64,000 nucleotides of DNA, from NCBI RefSeq assembly GCF_014323705.1, contig NZ_JABVEC010000010.1, positions 62,001-126,000 on the forward strand, in the 5' to 3' direction. Source of the stretch: Actinomadura alba (lineage in GTDB: Bacteria > Actinomycetota > Actinomycetes > Streptosporangiales > Streptosporangiaceae). The notes below the pieces were generated by a model. The model was not told the DNA's origin, made no database searches, and saw only the letters and a list, made by a program, of their open reading frames with translations. The translations under genes were made by a program, and so were the position numbers. This document shows positions 27,168 through 35,735 of this stretch, one piece after another (position 1 is the stretch's first letter; each line of letters starts with the position of its first letter).

Positions 27168-27353
27168 GCGACACCGCCTTTCGTCAACACGAGACCATCT
27201 CGACCCACTGTGCGGTAGACACGAGCCATCGAAGGACCCCGGGCACCCATAGCGTAGTGAAGTCTCAAACGGCCGTAAGCCAATACGGCGATTCGTCACT
27301 CTTCCCGGAAAGTATGGAGTATGGGCGGCTGTAGCCGTAGGTCTGCGGCCCGT

Positions 27354-28949
27354 TCAGGTGGAAAGCTCGGCGCGGCCGAGCTCCGCCAGTGAGGTGGCTC
27401 CGTCCGGCGTCTCCCACACGACCGTGGAGACGCGGCCGCGAATCTCGATCGTCGCTATCGCGTTGTCGAACCATGGCCCCTTGGTCATCCGCCACCTGAT
27501 CGGCGGCCTCGGCACCTTGGCGCTGCGGGCGAGCGCTCGCAGGGCCGAGGTGAGCACGCCGTTGCACGCCAGCTTCTGGGCCAGCTTGAACTTCCCCTCC
27601 AGTGGGTTGCGCAGTGGTGAGCACACCACCTGTGAGATCGGGGTTCCGCCCGAGGGTGTGGTGACGCGGGCGAGATAGGAGTAGTGCACGTCGCCGGACA
27701 GGAACGCGATACCGGCCGGTGCCCGGCCCTGCTCTCCGCGCGCCACCTTCAGGATGTCCTCGGCGACGGTGCGGAACGAGGTCTCGAAGGCGGCCCAGTG
27801 CTCCAGGTCCGCGCCCTGCCGTATCTTCTCGCCGATGCGCGCCGCCCGCTTGCCCCAGGCGCCCTCCGCCACCGCCTCGTTCCATGCCTCGGCGTGGTGG
27901 ATCGAGGCGGGCAGCAGGTACGGGAGGGAACTGGCGATCAGGAGGTGGTCGAAGTCGCCCGCGCACTGCTCCTCGAACCACTCCAGTTCCCTGTCGTCGA
28001 GCATGGCCCTCCGCTCCGCGGTGAGCAGCCGGGAGCTACGGCTGTCGACCACGACGAGGCGCGTGTCGCCGTAGTCGTGCGCGTAGCTCCAGCGACTGGT
28101 CTCGGGTGCCTCGTCGGCGCGCTCGGCGAACTCGTCCAGCAGTTCCCCGCCGTCGGCGGCCGCCCGTACCTTCGCGTACAGCGGATCCTCGGCGCGGTCG
28201 CGCGCGGAGAGGTTCCCGAGGTGCTGGTAGATCCAGTACGTGCCGAGCCCGCCGACGATGCGTTCGCGCCACCACGGCTGTGACCACATCTCCTTGCGCC
28301 AGGTGTACGAGGTGTTCCAGTCGTCGCGGATGTCGTGGTCATCGAAGATCATGAGGGTCGGCACGGTCGACAACAGCCAGCGCACGGCCTCGTCCTCGCC
28401 CCAGGCGAGCCGGTAGAGGTGGCAGTACTCCTCGAAGTCGGAGAGCTCGCCCCGCGGCTCCTGGTCGCCGCGGCGGTCGGTGATGAACTTCCGCATCTTG
28501 TCGCCGAGTTCGTCGGCGTAGACCTGGTCACCGATCATGAGCAGCACGCTGGGCGGGTCGCCGCCCTCGGCGAGCCGGTGCGCGTACGCGATGAGCGTGT
28601 CGGTCCCGTAGGCGGTCTCGGCCGCCGGCGACCGGCGGCATGACCCGAACGCGAGCCGCAACTCGTCGTGGCCCCCGATGGTGCGGATCCGGCTCGGGGG
28701 GAAGGGCGAGTCCGGCTCGGGCCAGACCTTCTCGCCGTCGAGCGCGACCTCGTAGGGGGTCTCCGAACCCGGCTCGAGCCCGTCGACCTCCACGAGGGCG
28801 TAGTGGTGGCCGTGGACGGTGAAGGTGTGCGCTGTGAAGTCGAGGACCCGCACTTCACCTGGAAGGTCGGTCTCCACCCAGATGGTCGCGCAGCGGTCGT
28901 CGACGTGGCGGAGCAGGGGGCCGAGCACCAAACGCGTCATAAAGGGCAT
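27354..28949 (-). CDS. PhoD-like alkaline phosphatase-domain protein
   Basis: A 531-residue metallophosphatase-fold protein of the PhoD family. An N-terminal beta-sandwich (about 8-90) is followed by the catalytic domain with AFGSCRRSP, LLMIGDQVYAD, MIFDDHDIRDDWN, SLPYLLP and FLSGDVHYS, which supply the metal ligands. There is no Tat or Sec signal, so it is probably cytoplasmic and not a classical secreted phosphatase. ATG at 28949 or the in-frame ATG at 28940. It is followed by nothing coupled. Confidence 0.88.
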   Translation of the reverse strand: MPFMTRLVLGPLLRHVDDRCATIWVETDLPGEVRVLDFTAHTFTVHGHHYALVEVDGLEPGSETPYEVALDGEKVWPEPDSPFPPSRIRTIGGHDELRLAFGSCRRSPAAETAYGTDTLIAYAHRLAEGGDPPSVLLMIGDQVYADELGDKMRKFITDRRGDQEPRGELSDFEEYCHLYRLAWGEDEAVRWLLSTVPTLMIFDDHDIRDDWNTSYTWRKEMWSQPWWRERIVGGLGTYWIYQHLGNLSARDRAEDPLYAKVRAAADGGELLDEFAERADEAPETSRWSYAHDYGDTRLVVVDSRSSRLLTAERRAMLDDRELEWFEEQCAGDFDHLLIASSLPYLLPASIHHAEAWNEAVAEGAWGKRAARIGEKIRQGADLEHWAAFETSFRTVAEDILKVARGEQGRAPAGIAFLSGDVHYSYLARVTTPSGGTPISQVVCSPLRNPLEGKFKLAQKLACNGVLTSALRALARSAKVPRPPIRWRMTKGPWFDNAIATIEIRGRVSTVVWETPDGATSLAELGRAELST

Positions 28950-29132
28950 CTCTATCCGACCCAGCGCGGCGCGTCCACCTGCCGGGGGTTACCGGCCTCG
29001 GAACATCGCCGTGTCCGCGCCGCCGGAGGTCACCGTGCGTGCGCGCGGACTCCGTCGGCCGTCCCCGCCCCCGAGGGAACGGCCGGCGAAGCGCCCGTGG
29101 CCTTCCACGTCGCGCGCTCGGCGGGCGCGCGG

Positions 29133-30248
29133 TCACTCGTACTCCGTGCCGCCCTTGCGGGTCAGGTACGCCGGGGACACGAACTTGGCGATGGCGCGGC
29201 CGCCGGTCACCGTGCTGTAGCGGCTCGTGGCCGACCGGACGACCAGGCCCTCGCGCAGGTGCTCGGACGCCCCGGACACGGTCTCGCGGCCGGTCGCCAG
29301 CTCGATGAGCGCGGCCTCGTCGTACGGTCCCTCGTACAGGCGCGGCACGGCGGGCAGTCCGACCTTCTCCAGCACGTCGGCCAGCTCGGCGGGGTCGAGC
29401 CACCGCACGACGCCGGGCATCTGAACGGCGACGTCGAAGACGGCGTAACCCGGCCTCTCACCCCCGGCGGTCGTGCCATAGGCCAGGTCCTGCACGCCCT
29501 TGCCGAAGACCTCGCCGAAGACGCCGACCCGCTCGGTGTCGAACAGCTCGGCGATCCGCGCGGCCGCCTTGAGCACGCCGTGGCCTTCGATCGCGCGCCA
29601 GTACAGGTTCTTGGCGTCGTGCGCGATCGCCAGGCGCTTGGGGCCGAAGCCCTTGGAGGAGACGAAGTAGTCGCCGGTCACGGAGCCGTCCGCGCCGGTG
29701 GCCACGCCGCGTTCGTCGAGCGCGAGCGTGAACAGGCACGCCGTGCCGTGCACCTTCTCGGTCGCCACGACCGGTTCTCCGGGCTCGAAGATGGTGGGGT
29801 AGCGCTTGACGTCCTCGATCTCGATCCACGGGATCAGGTCGGGCGCAGGGAGCATCTCCCCGGCCATGTGCACGGGGATCGGCGGCACCCACTTGGTGAC
29901 GCCGAGTTCGGCCGCGAAGTCCCGGTCGTCGGCGTTCGCGGCGGCGAGGTCGATGTCGTCCACAGCCTGTGGATTGCAGATGATGCCCTGGGACAGCTCG
30001 CCGCGCAGCCGTACGGCCTTGACGCGATTCTTCTGCGAACCCGCCAGCCTGCCGGTGAGCCCGAGCTCCTCGATCAGCTCAGCCGGCAGCAGGGAGCCCT
30101 CGGGGATGTAGAGCGCCCAGTCGCCGGTGCGGTACCGCCCCTTGGCGACGACGGCCCGGTACAGCCCGACCTGGGCCAGTTCGAGCGCGTCGGCGTTCTC
30201 GTGGGGGTGGATGGTCAGCTGTTCCGCGGCCACCCGCAGCGTGGACAT
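29133..30248 (-). CDS. RNA ligase (ATP), DRB0094/Deinococcus type
   Basis: A 371-residue ATP-dependent RNA ligase. It has an N-terminal OB-like domain (about 1-120) and a nucleotidyltransferase domain with motif I TEKVHGTACLF, the adenylated lysine being K165. Further motifs include YFVSSKGFGPKR, GVFGEVFGKGVQDL (motif III/IIIa region) and EGLVVRS (motif IV/V). This is the architecture of the DRB0094-like family, which seals 3'-OH/5'-phosphate nicks in RNA. ATG at 30248 has GAAGGGA upstream. Its biological job in actinomycetes is not established. Confidence 0.85.
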   Translation of the reverse strand: MSTLRVAAEQLTIHPHENADALELAQVGLYRAVVAKGRYRTGDWALYIPEGSLLPAELIEELGLTGRLAGSQKNRVKAVRLRGELSQGIICNPQAVDDIDLAAANADDRDFAAELGVTKWVPPIPVHMAGEMLPAPDLIPWIEIEDVKRYPTIFEPGEPVVATEKVHGTACLFTLALDERGVATGADGSVTGDYFVSSKGFGPKRLAIAHDAKNLYWRAIEGHGVLKAAARIAELFDTERVGVFGEVFGKGVQDLAYGTTAGGERPGYAVFDVAVQMPGVVRWLDPAELADVLEKVGLPAVPRLYEGPYDEAALIELATGRETVSGASEHLREGLVVRSATSRYSTVTGGRAIAKFVSPAYLTRKGGTEYE

Positions 30249-30660
30249 GCCATTCCCTTCGTGAAAGGTGCCGATAAAGCACGTCCTGGCAAGAGTGGCA
30301 ACCCGCCTGAACCCGGGCAACGCATTTATCAAGCCACGGTGGCCCGTTCTCGTGTCGGCAGAGTGCACCCGGGCTTGGCCGGAAGCTGTTTCGCCGAGGG
30401 CCATGATGATCCGTTCGGCCGTACGAGCGTGCCCGACCGAAGTAAGGTGCGCTCGGTGCCGATAGTGAGTTTTGCCGATCTGGCGACGATCAGTACGGTC
30501 TCTGCTGGCGCCGACGAAGTTCCTCGATCCGGGCGTAAGCGTCGCGGGGCTTCATGTCTGCGGCGCGTACCTCTGAGCAGAGCAGCGAGATCAGTCCGGT
30601 TGCGGTGGACGACCGTACCCGCGGCATGGCATACACCGATGAACCAGTAAGAGGGTCACC
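30249..30660. other. Intergenic region between the RNA ligase and uppP genes
   Basis: A 412-bp gap between divergent genes that should hold both promoters. I found no RNA gene or long repeat. A 45-codon minus-strand ORF (30490-30627, ending ARIEELRRRQQRPY) has moderate codon bias but no ribosome site and no family I know, so I do not call it. Confidence 0.4.
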
Positions 30661-31497
30661 TTGAACATCCTGGAAGCGGTCTTCCTCGGCGTCGTGGAGG
30701 GGCTGACCGAGTTTCTCCCGATCTCCAGCACCGGGCACCTGACGATCCTGGAGAGTCTGCTCGGCCACTCCCCCGACGACCCGGATATCACGGCGTTCAC
30801 CGCGATCATCCAGGTCGGCGCCGTTCTGGCGACCTTGCTCTACTTCCGCGCCGACTTCGCGCGGCTGATCGGCGCAGGGGTGCGAGGCGTGATCCGCCGC
30901 GAGCACCGGGGCAATCTCGACTACCGCCAGGCATGGGCGGTGCTCCTCGGCGCGATTCCGATCGGCATCGTCGGCCTGCTGTTCAAGGACCAGATCGAGA
31001 CGACGCTGCGCAACCTCTGGTTCGTCGGATCGGCGCTGATCCTGTGGAGCGGGGTGATGTACTTCGCCGACAGGACCGCCACCCAGTCCAGGGACGAGAA
31101 GGACGTGACCTGGAAGGACACCCTGGTCATCGGGCTGGTCCAGTGCCTGGCGCTGATCCCGGGGGTCTCCCGCTCGGGCGCGACGATGTCCGCCGGTCTG
31201 CTGCGCGGCCTCGACCGGGTCACGGTCACCAAGCTGTCGTTCTTCCTGTCGGTCCCCGCGCTGACCGCCGCCGGCGCACTCCAGATCGTCGACGAGTTCG
31301 ATGCGATATCCAAGGGCGTCGGCTGGCCCGCGACGATCACCGCCACGGTGGTGAGCTTCTTGGTGGCCTACGTCGCGGTGGCGTGGCTGCTCAAGTTCAT
31401 CGCGAAGCACACCTACACCGTCTTCATCGGCTACCGGGTGATCCTCGGTGTCGTCGTGCTCACGCTGGTCGCCACCGGACTGGTCTCGGCCTCCTGA
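30661..31497 (+). CDS. uppP: Undecaprenyl-diphosphatase
   Basis: A 278-residue membrane enzyme (BacA/UppP) that recycles undecaprenyl pyrophosphate to the monophosphate lipid carrier used for the cell wall. The signatures EGLTEFLPISSTGHL and PGVSRSGATMSAGL are intact, with about eight membrane segments. An in-frame stop at 30640 limits the start; TTG at 30661 (MNILEAVFLGVVEG) gives the normal family beginning. It confers bacitracin tolerance in other bacteria. It is possibly co-transcribed with nothing. Confidence 0.95.
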   Translation: MNILEAVFLGVVEGLTEFLPISSTGHLTILESLLGHSPDDPDITAFTAIIQVGAVLATLLYFRADFARLIGAGVRGVIRREHRGNLDYRQAWAVLLGAIPIGIVGLLFKDQIETTLRNLWFVGSALILWSGVMYFADRTATQSRDEKDVTWKDTLVIGLVQCLALIPGVSRSGATMSAGLLRGLDRVTVTKLSFFLSVPALTAAGALQIVDEFDAISKGVGWPATITATVVSFLVAYVAVAWLLKFIAKHTYTVFIGYRVILGVVVLTLVATGLVSAS

Positions 31498-31575
31498 CCA
31501 CCGCGGTCGTATCGACCCGTGGAAACTGAGGGCGCATGGTCGGACGCACGCGGTCGCAGCGGAAGGTGAGCTGGC

Positions 31576-31596
31576 GAACTAAACTAGACTTAGTTC
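31576..31596. promoter_or_regulatory. Toxin-antitoxin operator/promoter
   Basis: GAACTAA (31576-31582) and TTAGTTC (31590-31596) are perfect inverted arms around a 7-nt spacer that itself contains CTAG. This is AT-rich against its surroundings. TAGACT at 31585-31590 could be the -10 hexamer. It lies 17 bp before the antitoxin start, as expected for conditional autorepression. Confidence 0.65.
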
Positions 31597-31612
31597 ACAG
31601 GAGGTGCCGGTC

Positions 31613-31864
31613 ATGGAAGCGGCTGAGCAGTACAACATCCACGAGGCCAAGACGCAGCTTTCGCGCATCATCGAGCGGGTCGAACAAGGCGGCGAGGTCG
31701 TCATCAGCCGGGCGGGCAAGCCCGTGGCCAAGGTGGTGCCCCTGCGCGCCGAGATTCATCGCACCGGCCGGGGGTCGCTGCGAGGTCAACTCGTCCTGGC
31801 CGATGATTGGGATTCTCCCGAGACCAACGCATCCATCGCCACGGATTTCGGGATGGAGCCGTGA
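31613..31864 (+). CDS. Phd/YefM-family antitoxin
   Basis: An 83-residue antitoxin. The N-terminal DNA-binding/dimer domain reads YNIHEAKTQLSRIIERVEQGGEVVISRAGKPVAKVVP, which is the Phd/YefM pattern. The C-terminal acidic tail (DDWDSPETNASIATDFGMEP) would bind and mask the toxin. ATG at 31613 has GGAGG nine bases upstream. Its stop overlaps the toxin start (GTGA). The palindrome just upstream is the likely operator. Confidence 0.92.
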   Translation: MEAAEQYNIHEAKTQLSRIIERVEQGGEVVISRAGKPVAKVVPLRAEIHRTGRGSLRGQLVLADDWDSPETNASIATDFGMEP

Positions 31865-32232
31865 GGCTGCTCCTGGACACCCACGTGGTCCTGTGGTGGC
31901 TGGCGGACGATCCTGGTCTGACCGAGGACGTCAAAGTGATGATCGATACCGAACTCGACGTCTTCGTCAGCGCCGCGAGCGTATGGGAAATCGCGATCAA
32001 GCAGGCGCTGGGAAAGGTCGGGCCGGCGGACCTGCCCGAACGAGTGGCCGGTAGCGAGCTTCGGGAATTGCCGATCACCTCTCGTCACGCCCTCACCGCC
32101 GGTCGGCTGCCATCTCTGCATCGCGACCCCTTCGACCGCATGCTCGTCGCGCAGGCACTGTGCGAAGGCCTGACCCTCGTCACCCGGGACAGCGAAATCC
32201 AGAAGTACGACGTTTCCCTGCTGCTCGCCTGA
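31861..32232 (+). CDS. PIN-domain ribonuclease toxin
   Basis: A 123-residue VapC-like toxin beginning VRLLLDTHVVLWWLADD, typical of PIN toxins paired with Phd-type antitoxins. The metal-binding acidic residues are D6, E43 (SVWEIAIK), D92 (PFDRMLVAQA) and D110 (VTRDSEIQ). GTG at 31861 overlaps the antitoxin stop, giving translational coupling. Cleavage of tRNA or rRNA is usual in the family; the target here is unknown. Confidence 0.92.
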   Translation: MRLLLDTHVVLWWLADDPGLTEDVKVMIDTELDVFVSAASVWEIAIKQALGKVGPADLPERVAGSELRELPITSRHALTAGRLPSLHRDPFDRMLVAQALCEGLTLVTRDSEIQKYDVSLLLA

Positions 32233-32330
32233 TTGAGATCGGTGCGCCGAATCCGAGCAGCGGGTCGCGTGAGGCCTTCGGCCGGGCCCTGAACCGGCCG
32301 GGCGGCGAGATCGGCGGTCGAGGACCGATG

Positions 32331-32376
32331 TCGATCAAGGATCAGGGCACCTGGAGGTGCTCCGATCCTTGATCGA
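32331..32376. repeat. Long near-perfect hairpin element (GATCAAGG type)
   Basis: TCGATCAAGGATC at 32331-32343 and its exact complement at 32364-32376 enclose a second inverted pair (GCACCT/AGGTGC). The whole 46-bp sequence folds into one stem with a GG loop. It lies between the PIN toxin and the broken epimerase gene. It resembles the other GATC-containing palindromes of this window. Confidence 0.8.
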
Positions 32377-32483
32377 ATCCGGCCGGGACGACGAGGACGA
32401 GATGAGTCGGCGCCTTCCCCGGTTGTCCGCGCTGTTCCTCTGAGGGCCCGGATCTGTCGGCGGGCCATGAGAGAGTGCCCGCC

Positions 32484-33277
32484 ATGTCCCTTGGAACCGT
32501 GGTGATGACAGGCGCCGCCGGGCTGGTCGGGTCGGCGTTGCGGGCTCCGTTGCGCGCTGAGGCCGAGCGGCTGGTCCTGGTCGACCGGGTGCCGATGGCC
32601 GCCGAGTCGCCCGTCGAAGTCGTCAGGCGGGTCGACCTGTCGAGTGCCGAGGTCGCGGCGGAGGTCGTCGCGGGTGCCGACGCGGTCGTCCACCTCGCCG
32701 GCGTCGCCGACGAGGCACCGCTCCCCGACCTGCTCGAAGGCAACGTGCTCGGTGCTCATCACGTGCTGGAGGGGCCCGGCGCACCGGCGTCGGCCGCGTG
32801 GTGCTGGCCAGCAGCAACCGGCTGACCGGCTGCTACCCGGCCGCCGAGATCGTGGCGCCCGAGATGCCGCCGCGACCCGACGGCCTGTACGGCGTCAGCA
32901 AGGTCGCGGTCGAGGCACTGGCGCGGCTCTACGCGGACAAGTTCGGCCTGAGCGTGGTGTGCCTGCGCATCGGCAGCCTCGAGGACGAGCCCGGCGAGGT
33001 CCGTCACCTGGCGACCTGGCTGAGCCCGCGCGACTGCGCCGGTTTCGTCCTGGCCTCGCTCACCGCTCCCGACATCGGCTTCGCCGCGTTCTACGCCGTG
33101 TCGGCCAACTCCCGCCGGTTCTGGAAACTGCCCGACGAGATCGGCTACATGCCCCGCGACGACGCGGAGCGCTACGCCGACCGGTTTCCCGATGCCGACG
33201 CGTTCTTCGCCGGGCGGGGGCCACAGGGCGGCGACTACGCCGCCGCCGACTACACCCTGCGCCACATCACGTCCTGA
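32484..33277 (+). pseudogene. NAD-dependent epimerase/uronate-dehydrogenase-like gene with frameshift
   Basis: Two frames together give one SDR protein of about 265 residues. The first frame (32484 to about 32777) holds the Rossmann motif TGAAGLVGSAL and DAVVHLAGVADEAP. The second (from about 32778 to 33277) continues VVLASSNRLTGCYPA, DGLYGVSKVAVEALARLY (catalytic YxxxK) and a normal C-terminus. The break is in the GAGGGGCCC run near 32770-32780, where one base appears missing (GAGGCGGCCCGG would restore the frame). Either a recent frameshift or a sequencing error. Homologues act on NAD and sugar acids. Confidence 0.85.
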
Positions 33278-33587
33278 GGCGCGACCGGCCTCATGTGCGG
33301 GTCGTCCGGCGCGCGTTAGCGTCACGCCATGACCGTAGAGGCGTCAAGGGCACCGACGAGTTCGTACATGCCCTCCGCGGCCTCGCGACAGTCGTCATTC
33401 ATTAGCCAGTGGCGTGTCACGCAACGTCGGTCGGGTAATTGATCTCGGCAATTTGCCGGATAGGTGATGTGTTTGTTCGGTGGCGGGTCCATGGCGTTCA
33501 GAGGTTTTGGAATAGGCATTGAATCTCGAACACCTGTGCGATAAGTTTATTGCATAAGCCTCGCGGCGAGCCGCGTCCCTCCCAGTC
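33278..33587. other. AT-richer intergenic region before the HNH gene, with a possible gene remnant
   Basis: About 33410-33570 is markedly AT-rich (segments such as AATTTGCC, GTTTTGGAATAGG). Near 33329-33410 a reading DEFVHALRGLATVV resembles the start of flavin reductases, but it is out of frame with the nearest ATG and ends after about 20 codons. I see it as a possible remnant only. Confidence 0.3.
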
Positions 33588-35573
33588 TTGGAGACCCTTG
33601 TGTCTGGTCCATGTGCTGCGTCTTCGCCGTCGTGTGCGGTGGAGGCGTTGGCGATGGTCGAGGCGGCGTGGGATTTCCTGAACAGTGATGATCTGCCGAC
33701 TTTGCCGGTATTGACGCAGGCGGAGTTATTACATGCGTGGTCGCGGTTGCAGGCCAAGGAAAGTGCCGCGTACGCGAGCTTGATCGGCGCGTTCCATTCC
33801 GCCAATGGCCCCGCTGCGGATGGGCAGCGTTCGGTGGGGGCGTGGCTGGCGAGGTTCACTCGCTGTACCCCGGCCGCGGGCAAGCGGTTGGTGGGGTGGT
33901 CGTTGCGGCAGCTGCGTCACGCGCACGTCCACCAGTCTCTCGCCGATGGGCAGGTGACGGAGTCCGTCGGTCAGTTGATCACCGACCTGGTGAAGGAATT
34001 CGAACCGGCCGACCGCGACACGATCGAGGAGATCTTGACCGAGGCCGCCAGCTCGGGCGCCGAACTCGATGATCTGGTTGAGATCCACAACGCCGCTCTC
34101 CGCCGGCTCCGTCCGAATGGCCTGGAGGATGAGGAGGCCCGGCGGGATGCCGAACGTAACCTGACGCTGTCGAAGACCTTGGGTGGGGTGGGCCGACTCA
34201 ATGGGGATCTGACCGCCGAGGGAACGGCGTTGACCGAGACGGTGATCGAGGCGCTCGCGGTCAAGCAAGGCCCGGAAGACACCCGCACCAAGACCCAGCG
34301 TCGCCACGATGCCCTGGTCGAGGCCATGCGCCGCTTGGCCGCCTCCAATCTGCTCCCGGAACGGGGTGGGTCCAAGCCCCAAGTGAAGGTCGGCATGGAC
34401 CTGGCCACTCTGCGGAACCTGCCCGGTTCCCGCCAGGCCGAGCAGGAATGGGTTGAGCGCACCGCCGCCAACCTGGCCCGCCGCCGCTTTCACGGCGACA
34501 CCACCAACGACCTGCTTATAGACGACGACCCGGCACCCGGGCCGCCGTCCGGGCCGCCGACCGAGTCTCTGCCCAAGACGGCGTCCGGAGACGATACGCG
34601 GACCGGCGACGAAGCCGACCCCTACGCCAACGAACTCGACGGTGGACCGATCGAAGCTTCTGACGCCGACGTTCCGGTGCGTCCGGGAGGGCGGGTCCAG
34701 CGTTCGGTGCAGCCTGAGTTGCCGGGGCTGGGTGCTGGCGCGGTGCTGGAAGGCATCGGAGCCATCAGCGACACCCTGGCCGCCGCAATCGCCTGCGACT
34801 CGACCCTCACTCCAACCGTGATTGCCAACATCGATTACGACGCCCTCAACGCCATGACAGACGAATGGCTGAACCACCACCTAACGCAGTCCACGACGGG
34901 TGCCACGTGCAGCGCCTGCGCCGGTCACACCGCTGAGCAGAACACCCGTTCGCACGAGCCTGACCCTCCCGATAAGGGACACGCGCATGACTGCCAGCCT
35001 GTGAGCGGTCCAGTTCGCGACAGCGACTGCGGCTCTACTTGCGGCCCTGGCCCTGGCCCCGACCGTGGCTGCGGGTGCGATGGCAGTAGCTTTGAGCATG
35101 CACGGCGACCCCTGGATGCGGACAGCTATGCCTGTTTGCAGGCCGGGATGCTTCGCTGGGCCGTCGCCGTTCTTTCCGGGCCGGGCGGGCTCGCCTCCTA
35201 CCTCCGCACCCGACTCCTCGACCGCCCGCTCGCCGGCCCGAGCATTGTGCTCGACGCCGGAAAAGACGACAAGACCGTCCCCGCCGCACTGGAAAGGCTC
35301 GTACGGCGCAGGGACCAAGGGTGCCGCTTCCCCGGGTGCCACCACACGGCACCACTGTCACAGGTCCACCACATCATCCCCAGGTCGAAGGATGGGCCGA
35401 CCGAGCTGTGGAACCTGCTGACCCTGTGCAGCTTTCACCACCTCATCGCCGTGCACAGCTGGGGCTGGGACATACAGCTCAACCCCGACGGCACCACCAC
35501 CGCCACAGCACCCGACGGACGCGTACTGCACGAACACCACCCACCCGGAACACCACCCCTGTGGGCCGCCTGA
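33588..35573 (+). CDS. DUF222 / 13E12-repeat-type HNH endonuclease
   Basis: A 661-residue protein. The DUF222 domain is about residues 35-370 (AAGKRLVGWSLRQLRHAH, TESVGQLITDLV). The C-terminal HNH domain reads CRFPGCHH, QVHHIIPRSKDGPTELWNL and LCSFHHLIAVH, with the CxxC and His-Asn-His residues all present. Between them is an unusual Asp/Pro/Gly-rich stretch and a Cys/His-rich segment (about 445-505, e.g. CSACAGHTAEQN, CGSTCGPGPG). These proteins are abundant and mobile-like in actinobacteria; activity is unproven. TTG 33588 is the outer start; GTG 33600 is an alternative. The AT-rich upstream flank suggests acquired DNA. Confidence 0.85.
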   Translation: METLVSGPCAASSPSCAVEALAMVEAAWDFLNSDDLPTLPVLTQAELLHAWSRLQAKESAAYASLIGAFHSANGPAADGQRSVGAWLARFTRCTPAAGKRLVGWSLRQLRHAHVHQSLADGQVTESVGQLITDLVKEFEPADRDTIEEILTEAASSGAELDDLVEIHNAALRRLRPNGLEDEEARRDAERNLTLSKTLGGVGRLNGDLTAEGTALTETVIEALAVKQGPEDTRTKTQRRHDALVEAMRRLAASNLLPERGGSKPQVKVGMDLATLRNLPGSRQAEQEWVERTAANLARRRFHGDTTNDLLIDDDPAPGPPSGPPTESLPKTASGDDTRTGDEADPYANELDGGPIEASDADVPVRPGGRVQRSVQPELPGLGAGAVLEGIGAISDTLAAAIACDSTLTPTVIANIDYDALNAMTDEWLNHHLTQSTTGATCSACAGHTAEQNTRSHEPDPPDKGHAHDCQPVSGPVRDSDCGSTCGPGPGPDRGCGCDGSSFEHARRPLDADSYACLQAGMLRWAVAVLSGPGGLASYLRTRLLDRPLAGPSIVLDAGKDDKTVPAALERLVRRRDQGCRFPGCHHTAPLSQVHHIIPRSKDGPTELWNLLTLCSFHHLIAVHSWGWDIQLNPDGTTTATAPDGRVLHEHHPPGTPPLWAA

Positions 35574-35735
35574 GACAACGAGGCGCCGCCCGACCCTCAC
35601 GATCGACCGGCTGTCGAGGAGGGGCGACAGCGTCGTGGCGGCCGGGCCGACTCCCAGCCGAGCCGGCGTGGTCACCGGGCGCGGCGGTGGAAAACCGGTC
35701 GCGCTTCCCAGGCCGCTCGCCCTAGCGTCTGCCCG

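Noticed and set aside
30490..30627. 45-codon minus-strand ORF before uppP
   Set aside because: Moderate codon bias but no ribosome site and no known family; kept only as a note.
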